Of a stretch of 64,000 nucleotides of DNA, positions 59,095 to 64,000 are shown one piece after another. The stretch covers positions 1 to 64,000 of the forward strand of contig NZ_CANMVL010000007.1 in assembly GCF_947501415.1 (NCBI RefSeq), in the 5' to 3' direction. This stretch comes from an uncultured Halomonas sp. (GTDB lineage: Bacteria; Pseudomonadota; Gammaproteobacteria; Pseudomonadales; Halomonadaceae). Every line of letters begins with the position of its first letter. Within the stretch, counting starts at the first letter, position 1. The notes under the pieces are model-generated. The model did not search any database. It saw nothing but the letters and a program-made list of their open reading frames with translations, and was not told where the DNA came from. A program made the translations under genes and the position numbers.

Positions 59095-59150
59095 GCGCGG
59101 CTCAGGGCGCCCAGTTAATCCGGCGCGGCTTAAGGCGCCCAGTGAATAAA
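59095..59150. repeat. 28-base tandem repeat at the hisH 3' end
   Basis: GCGCGGCT followed by GGCGCCCAGT and AAT occurs at 59095-59119 and again at 59123-59147, a period of 28 bases with three differences. The right copy encodes the last hisH codons (HWAP, stop). The left copy lies after the stop and would encode a near-identical ending. Confidence 0.7.
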
Positions 59151-59771
59151 GTTCTCGAGCAGCCTGAGGCCGGCCCGCGAGCTCTTCTCGGGATGGAACT
59201 GCACGGCGAAGGTGGCGTCGCGGCCGATGGCCACATGGGCCTGGGTGCGGCCGTAGTCGGTGGTGCCGAACACCGTGGCATCGTCACTGGCCGCCACATA
59301 GTAGCTGTGCACGAAGTAGAAGTGCTCGTCCTGATCGATGCCCCCCCACAGCGGGTGCTCGCGCTGCTGGTGAACCAGGTTCCAGCCCATATGGGGGACC
59401 TTGAGGCGCTGGTTCAGGTCATCGCGCATGTCGGCGGGAAAACGCTTTACCTCACCGCCGAGGAAGCCCAGGCAGTCGATGCCACCGTTCTCCTCGCTGT
59501 GGTCGAGCAGCATCTGCTGGCCCACGCAGATGCCCAGCAGTGGCTTTTCCTGGCTGGCCAGCAGCTCCTCCACCAGGCCACGCAGCTCGGTCTTCTCCAG
59601 CTCGCCAATGCAGTCGCGAATGGCACCCTGGCCGGGCAGCACCAGGCGGGTGGCACCGAGGATGCGGCGCGGGTCGCGGGTGACCACCACGTTCTCGTGG
59701 GTGACGTGTTCCAGTGCCTTGGCGACGGAATGCAGGTTGCCCATTCCGTAATCGATGACGGCAATGGTCAT
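59130..59771 (-). CDS. hisH: Imidazole glycerol phosphate synthase, glutaminase subunit HisH
   Basis: HisH hydrolyses glutamine and channels ammonia to HisF. The 213-residue class I glutamine amidotransferase has the nucleophile C82 in [11 protein letters not shown] and the other two triad members H193 and E195 in [15 protein letters not shown] at 46-51 forms the oxyanion strand. It lies between hisB and hisA. Confidence 0.97.
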   Translation of the reverse strand: MTIAVIDYGMGNLHSVAKALEHVTHENVVVTRDPRRILGATRLVLPGQGAIRDCIGELEKTELRGLVEELLASQEKPLLGICVGQQMLLDHSEENGGIDCLGFLGGEVKRFPADMRDDLNQRLKVPHMGWNLVHQQREHPLWGGIDQDEHFYFVHSYYVAASDDATVFGTTDYGRTQAHVAIGRDATFAVQFHPEKSSRAGLRLLENFIHWAP

Positions 59772-59802
59772 GGGGCGCTCCTAGTGGGGTGGTGCGTGGG
59801 GC

Positions 59803-60396
59803 TCACAGGCTGCCCTTGGTGGAAGGCATCTGGCCGGCCATGCGCGGATCGGGCTCCAGGGCCATGCGCAGGGCACGGCCGAAGGCCTTGAAGATGGTCT
59901 CCGCCTGGTGGTGGGCGTTGAACCCCTTCAGGTTGTCGATATGCAGGGTGACCATGGCATGGTTGACGAAGCCCTGGAAGAACTCCCAGAACAGCTGGGT
60001 GTCGAGGCTGCCCACGGCGGCGCGAGTGAACTCCACGTCCATGAACAGGCCGGCGCGCCCCGAGAAATCGATGACCACCCGGGAGAGCGACTCGTCGAGT
60101 GGCACATAGGCGTGGCCGTAGCGGCGAATGCCGCGCTTGTCACCGATGGCCCTGGCGAAGGCCTGGCCGAGGGTGATGCCCAGGTCCTCGACGGTGTGGT
60201 GATCATCGATATGCAGGTCACCATCGGCCTTGATATCGAGGTCGACCAGGCCATGACGGGCTACCTGGTCGAGCATGTGATCGAGGAAGGGCACGCCGGT
60301 CTCGCAGGTGAGCTTGCCGCTTCCATCAAGGTTGATGGTGACGCTGATGCGGGTCTCCTGGGTGTCACGGCTGACCGTGGCGATACGCTCGGACAT
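59803..60396 (-). CDS. hisB: Imidazoleglycerol-phosphate dehydratase
   Basis: HisB dehydrates IGP in histidine synthesis. The 197-residue protein is the single-function form (no HAD phosphatase domain as in E. coli). The metal-binding histidines are in [13 protein letters not shown] and [14 protein letters not shown] near the N-terminus, and [15 protein letters not shown] at the C-terminus. ATG 60396 ([17 protein letters not shown]) is the family start. It heads hisB-hisH-hisA-hisF. Confidence 0.97.
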   Translation of the reverse strand: MSERIATVSRDTQETRISVTINLDGSGKLTCETGVPFLDHMLDQVARHGLVDLDIKADGDLHIDDHHTVEDLGITLGQAFARAIGDKRGIRRYGHAYVPLDESLSRVVIDFSGRAGLFMDVEFTRAAVGSLDTQLFWEFFQGFVNHAMVTLHIDNLKGFNAHHQAETIFKAFGRALRMALEPDPRMAGQMPSTKGSL

Positions 60397-60500
60397 TGAG
60401 GCAACTCCAGCGCCTGGGCGCATGTCAAGGCAGGCTGCCGATGGTGGCGGCCCGCGGAAACAGGGTGGTAGCGGGGCTCGCCCGTCACCGGAAAACTGCC

Positions 60501-60534
60501 ATTATAGAGAATCGCCGACCCCATCCGCTACAAT
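60501..60534. promoter_or_regulatory. Divergent -10 elements for hisB and the PanZ-like gene
   Basis: TATAAT on the minus strand (60501-60506) is a consensus -10 for hisB. TACAAT on the plus strand (60529-60534) is a likely -10 for the acetyltransferase. No good -35 is seen for either at 16-18 bases, so the assignment rests on the -10 elements. Confidence 0.5.
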
Positions 60535-60583
60535 GCCCCCTCCGCGGCGGCGAACCACGCTGCCCCGGCCCAGGAGACCATCT

Positions 60584-61045
60584 ATGCCGGTGACACTGCA
60601 CCCCGTCGACCGGGGCGCCTGTGACGTGGACGCCCAGGCCCGAACCGACCTAGCCCGAATCTATGCCGACGCGCCCGCCGAGCGTCTGCCGGCCCCCCCT
60701 GACGTCTTTATCGAAGAGCACCTGAGCTCGGGGGGCGCCTTCCTGTGTGCCCGCTTCAATGACCGCCTGATCGGCGCCATGGCGCTGCAGGATGACGGTG
60801 AGGCCTGGTGGCTGTCGCACTTCTGCGTGCGCAAGCCGACTCGGCGCCGGGGCGTCGGCTCGCGCCTGCTGACCCTGGTCGCCGAGGCCGCCAGTGCCGA
60901 GGGCAAGCCACTGCGTGTCGAGGTGGCTCAGCTGCAGATGGCCGATCAGCTGATGCTCTCGCGGCTCGGTTATCGTCTCGATCGCAGTGGCGATCACTAC
61001 GAGCTCGCTCTCCCGGGCCGTCATTCCAAGGAGTCGCCACGATGA
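60584..61045 (+). CDS. PanZ/PanM-like GNAT acetyltransferase
   Basis: This 153-residue GNAT-fold protein resembles the PanZ family of acetyl-CoA sensors, which trigger PanD maturation and regulate pantothenate synthesis. DLARIYADAP near the N-terminus and GAFLCARFNDRLIGAMAL precede a WWLSHFCVRKPTRRRGVGSRLL segment with the acetyl-CoA loop (RRGVGSRLL). The LSRLGYRLD segment is near the end. E. coli PanZ acts on PanD, for which no gene lies here. The start is the ATG at 60584. It overlaps asmA by four bases. Confidence 0.75.
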   Translation: MPVTLHPVDRGACDVDAQARTDLARIYADAPAERLPAPPDVFIEEHLSSGGAFLCARFNDRLIGAMALQDDGEAWWLSHFCVRKPTRRRGVGSRLLTLVAEAASAEGKPLRVEVAQLQMADQLMLSRLGYRLDRSGDHYELALPGRHSKESPR

Positions 61046-63384
61046 AGCGTCTGTTGAGCACCCTGCTGGCCGCCACCGGTATCATCGCCGTGCTGGCCGT
61101 GGGGGCGGTGATCTACGTTACCACCTTCCTCGACCCTGAAGACCTCAAGCCGGAACTGGAAGAGGTGGTAAAGGAGCGCACCGGCCTGACCCTTGACCTC
61201 AAGGGCCCCCTCTCCTGGTCGTTCTACCCGCGACTGGGAGTCGGCGTGGAACAGGCCGAGGCCTGGCTGCCGGAGCAGTCCATCGAGCAGGACATGGCCT
61301 TCATGGCCTTTCGCCGTGCGGAGGTGAGCCTGGCCTTCACGTCGCTGCTGCGCGGAGAGGTGGCCATCGACGGCATGGCCCTGGATGGCCTGCGTCTCAA
61401 CCTGTCGCGTGACGAGCGCGGCCGCGGCAACTGGGAGACGCTGCTCGAGCGCCTGGCCGATGACGACGAGGAGCTGCCGACACCGGCCAGTGCCTCCACG
61501 GCGCCGACACCGGGTGGCAGTGGGCCCTCCGTGGCCTTCAATATCGCCCGGGTGGAGATCAAGGACGGCGAGGTGAACTATACCGATCGAGCCATCGGCC
61601 GCTCGCTGCATCTCAAGGGGCTCTCGGTGACCGGGCGTAACGTCAACCCGCGGCGTCCCTTCCCCTTCACGACCAGCTTCCAGCTGCTTGGCCATGATAC
61701 CCCGACGGGGGCCGGTGATACCGTGCCGAAGCTGGCCAGTGACGTCACCCTGCAGGGGCGCCTCGCCCTGGCCCTGGCCGAGCGCCGCTATAGTCTCGAG
61801 GACCTCTCCCTGGTCACCCACAACCAGCTGGCCGGCGTGAAGAGCCCCCAGCAGCTGGAGCTGAGTGGCCAGCGGCTGGTGGTCGACGCGAGGGAGCGTC
61901 AGCTGCGCCTGGAGCGCGGCACGCTGAATGCGACGCTCGAGCATGCCGCGCTGGGTGAGGCTCCTCTCTCGCTGGTCATGGATTTCGTTCTGGAGTCTGA
62001 TCTCGCCGATGGCAGCGCCCAGCTGCGGGACCTGACGCTGAGTGGTAATGATGGCCTGCGCCTGAGCGGCAATCTCAATCTTGCCGCCCTCTACGATGAA
62101 CCACGCTACGACGGTCAGCTGCGCCTGGCGCCGACCTCGCTGCGGCCATGGCTCGAACGGTTCGGCAGCCTGCCGGCCACGGCCGACCCCCAGGCCCTCT
62201 CCGATGTGGCGCTGACGACTCCCCTGGAGGGCGACCTCCAGCAAGTGGACCTCACCGGCATGACCCTGGTGCTCGATGACAGCACCTTCACCGGGCGGCT
62301 GACGGCGGGCCTCGATGGCCGACGCCTGGAGGCCGAGCTGCAGGGTGATAGCCTGAATCTTGATGCCTATCTGCCGGCCGCTTCGTGGGCCACCCCGGAC
62401 GGAGCGGGTCTTTGGTCGCCCGGCATCGGTCGCGCCTATGCCCAGGAGGGCGATATGTTGCCCGTCGATTGGTTGCGTGACCTGTCGCTGGACGCCAGCC
62501 TGACCCTGAGCCAACTGCGGCTAGGTGGCCTGGAGTTTCAGGACGCCTCGCTTGCGCTCGAGGGTGAGGATGGCCGACTGCGACTGGCGTCACTGGAGTC
62601 GGCCTTCTACGAAGGAAGCCTGGCCGCCACGGGCGAGCTTGATCTGACGCGTGATCCCATCGCCTGGCGTTTGGCGCCGCGCCTTGAGCGTGTGCGTGTC
62701 GATGCTCTGCTGGAGGCGCTGGGCGAGGGAGATGAGAGGGCGCCGCTGCGGGGCCAAGCCTTTGTCGACGGCGAGCTGACCACCCATGGCAATGCCTGGC
62801 CGGTGATGAAGCGCGGCCTCAATGGGCGCCTCACCACGCGACTGGGCGATGGCGCGATCCTCGACGTCAATATTTCCCGGGAGCTGTGCAGCGCCGTGGC
62901 GACCCTGCAGGGCGAGACGACCCAGCGCGAGTGGGCGCCGGATACGCGCTTCGAGCGTGCCGAGGCCACCCTCGAGGTGCGCGACGGCGTCGTGGAGAGC
63001 GATGACCTCGTCGTCACTCTGCCGGGGATCGACGTGGGCGGCGAGGGCTGGCTCGACCTGACCAGCGAGCGCTTCGATCTGCGTGCCGCGGCGCGAGTGG
63101 TGGATACCGCCGATATGGCCTGCAAGGTCAATCGTCGACTCGAGCGACTGCCCCTTCCGGTACGCTGCGAGGGCAGCCTCGACGGCGATAGCGCCGAATG
63201 GTGCCGCTTCGACAGCACCGGCTTCCAGGCGGCCATCGGCGAGGCACTGCGCGATGAGCTTGGCGAGCGTGCCGGCGATGCCGTGGAGCAGCAGCTGGAG
63301 GGGGCCCTCGACAAGCTCGAGGAGCGCCTGGGCGAGGGTGCCGGCAAGGAACTTCGTGACTCCTTGAGGGGTCTCTTCGAGTGA
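61042..63384 (+). CDS. asmA: AsmA family protein
   Basis: AsmA-like proteins are inner-membrane-anchored periplasmic bridges that carry phospholipids toward the outer membrane. The 780-residue protein has one N-terminal membrane helix (about 8-28), then the family start FLDPEDLKPELEEVVKERTGL and LSWSFYPRLGV. A long beta-rich region follows, with the C-terminal AsmA domain near 590-700 (LNGRLTTRLGDGAILDVNI). A final coiled helix is rich in Glu and Leu. The start overlaps the PanZ-like stop. Confidence 0.9.
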   Translation: MKRLLSTLLAATGIIAVLAVGAVIYVTTFLDPEDLKPELEEVVKERTGLTLDLKGPLSWSFYPRLGVGVEQAEAWLPEQSIEQDMAFMAFRRAEVSLAFTSLLRGEVAIDGMALDGLRLNLSRDERGRGNWETLLERLADDDEELPTPASASTAPTPGGSGPSVAFNIARVEIKDGEVNYTDRAIGRSLHLKGLSVTGRNVNPRRPFPFTTSFQLLGHDTPTGAGDTVPKLASDVTLQGRLALALAERRYSLEDLSLVTHNQLAGVKSPQQLELSGQRLVVDARERQLRLERGTLNATLEHAALGEAPLSLVMDFVLESDLADGSAQLRDLTLSGNDGLRLSGNLNLAALYDEPRYDGQLRLAPTSLRPWLERFGSLPATADPQALSDVALTTPLEGDLQQVDLTGMTLVLDDSTFTGRLTAGLDGRRLEAELQGDSLNLDAYLPAASWATPDGAGLWSPGIGRAYAQEGDMLPVDWLRDLSLDASLTLSQLRLGGLEFQDASLALEGEDGRLRLASLESAFYEGSLAATGELDLTRDPIAWRLAPRLERVRVDALLEALGEGDERAPLRGQAFVDGELTTHGNAWPVMKRGLNGRLTTRLGDGAILDVNISRELCSAVATLQGETTQREWAPDTRFERAEATLEVRDGVVESDDLVVTLPGIDVGGEGWLDLTSERFDLRAAARVVDTADMACKVNRRLERLPLPVRCEGSLDGDSAEWCRFDSTGFQAAIGEALRDELGERAGDAVEQQLEGALDKLEERLGEGAGKELRDSLRGLFE

Positions 63385-63399
63385 GCAAAGTCAGTCTCT

Positions 63400-63428
63400 G
63401 CGTCGGCCTCGTGCCGGCGCCTTTTTTT
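63400..63428 (+). terminator. Intrinsic terminator after asmA
   Basis: A seven-base-pair hairpin (CGTCGGC with GCCGGCG, one G-T pair) is followed by T7. It lies 16 bases after asmA, and only nine bases before the mutY start, so mutY is either expressed by read-through or its promoter lies in this spacer. Confidence 0.7.
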
Positions 63429-63436
63429 GAGCTTCA

Positions 63437-64000
63437 ATGACCGATACACCGACACCCGTACTCGCGCCCGCCACCTTTCAGCAGCGTCTGCTCGACTGGT
63501 TCGATCAGCATGGTCGCCATGATCTGCCCTGGCAGCAAGACCGCACGCCCTACCGGGTGTGGGTCTCGGAGATCATGCTGCAGCAGACCCAGGTGACCAC
63601 CGTCATCCCCTACTTCGAGCGCTTCATGGCTCGCTGTCCCGACCTGCGCCGCCTGGCGGCGGCGGATCAGGATGAGGTGCTGCACCTGTGGACGGGGCTC
63701 GGCTATTACGCCCGAGGACGCAACCTGCACAAGGCCGCCCGGGTGGTGGTCGAGGAGCATGGCGGGGCGTTTCCACTCCACAGCCTCGACGAGATGGCGG
63801 CCCTGCCGGGTATCGGCCGCTCCACCGCCGGCGCCATCATCGCGCAGAGCCAGGGGAGGCGGGCGGTGATCCTCGATGGCAACGTCAAGCGCAGCCTCAC
63901 CCGGCTGCATGCCGTGGCGGGGTGGCCGGGGCGTCCGGCGGTGGAGCGCAGGCTATGGGCGCTGGCCGATCACTATACGCCGGACCATCGCCTGGCCGAC
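63437..64000 (+). CDS. mutY: A/G-specific adenine glycosylase MutY (partial, runs off the window)
   Basis: MutY removes adenine mispaired with 8-oxoguanine. The first 188 codons are present; the gene continues beyond 64000. The helix-hairpin-helix glycosylase core shows the catalytic E45 in [26 protein letters not shown], the HhH motif [12 protein letters not shown], and the catalytic D147 in ILDGNVKR. The [4Fe-4S] cysteines and the 8-oxoG recognition domain lie outside the window. The ATG at 63437 follows the asmA terminator directly. Confidence 0.93.
   Translation, partial: MTDTPTPVLAPATFQQRLLDWFDQHGRHDLPWQQDRTPYRVWVSEIMLQQTQVTTVIPYFERFMARCPDLRRLAAADQDEVLHLWTGLGYYARGRNLHKAARVVVEEHGGAFPLHSLDEMAALPGIGRSTAGAIIAQSQGRRAVILDGNVKRSLTRLHAVAGWPGRPAVERRLWALADHYTPDHRLAD

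Noticed and set aside
60502..60534. Full sigma-70 promoters with TTATAG or TTGTAG as -35 elements for the divergent hisB and PanZ-like genes.
   Set aside because: Spacing to the -10 elements is 21 bases, too long; only the -10 elements are reported.

Overview
The window is 64 kb of chromosomal housekeeping sequence from a high-GC gammaproteobacterium. The gene orders (pepA-holC-valS divergent from lptFG; def-fmt-rsmB-trkA; der-bamB-yfgM-hisS-ispG-rodZ-pilW-rlmN-ndk; trmJ-cysE-iscR divergent from suhB; hisBHAF) match the Pseudomonas/Oceanospirillales pattern. The directly linked trkA-trkH pair and the overall protein content suggest Halomonadaceae (Halomonas-like). That family-level placement is inference. 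I see no prophage, integrase, CRISPR array, intact insertion sequence or tRNA gene.

Layout. (1) 1-504: the 3' end of a 23S rRNA gene, a complete 5S rRNA gene, a terminator, a decayed partial copy of the 5S 3' end with a second terminator, and the valS terminator. (2) 505-9802: valS, holC, ilvE and pepA on the minus strand, diverging from lptF-lptG and an RDD membrane protein. (3) 9803-11061: iron storage genes bfd and bfr behind a Fur-like site, and a DUF1653 protein. (4) 11152-18219: tcdA, truC and a CDF cation transporter (minus), then aceK, a STAS-like protein, a sirtuin without its zinc cysteines, and a DTW-domain tRNA modification enzyme (plus). (5) 18361-20069: a small cytochrome c, a scar with a truncated nitrilase, a DUF4242 protein and a DOPA-dioxygenase-like protein. 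(6) 20146-27750: TraB-family protein, trkH-trkA potassium uptake, dodecin, rsmB, fmt and def. (7) 27917-34814: LysM protein, dprA, tsaC, hemF, aroE (plus), a small membrane protein and an M48 lipoprotein protease (minus), and a DUF815 ATPase (plus). (8) 34901-48307: a long minus-strand block from trmJ, cysE, iscR, iscS and iscA through ndk, rlmN, pilW, rodZ, ispG, hisS, yfgM and bamB to der. (9) 48648-64000: suhB, hisC, an AEC transporter, an NlpE-like lipoprotein, radA, the selenium pair selD-mnmH, an alkyltransferase-like protein, a DUF416 protein, a putative outer-membrane protein, hisF-hisA-hisH-hisB, a PanZ-like acetyltransferase, asmA and the start of mutY.

Functional themes. Translation and tRNA/rRNA modification dominate (valS, hisS, def, fmt, rsmB, rlmN, trmJ, truC, tcdA, tsaC, DTW protein, mnmH, der). 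Envelope biogenesis is represented by lptFG, bamB, rodZ, asmA and the M48 lipoprotein; amino-acid synthesis by his genes, ilvE, aroE and cysE; iron and Fe-S metabolism by bfd, bfr, iscR, iscS and iscA.

Most interesting points. (a) suhB encodes an inositol-monophosphatase fold that has lost essentially all metal-binding residues, leaving the rRNA antitermination role as the probable function. (b) The isc cluster lacks iscU, hscB, hscA and fdx, and IscS ends exactly where the IscU-binding tail would begin. (c) A family of structured intergenic repeats (three full copies and one internally deleted copy) keeps its stems paired through compensatory changes, and one copy has perfect 13-bp terminal inverted repeats like a MITE. 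(d) A partial second 5S remnant follows the rRNA operon.
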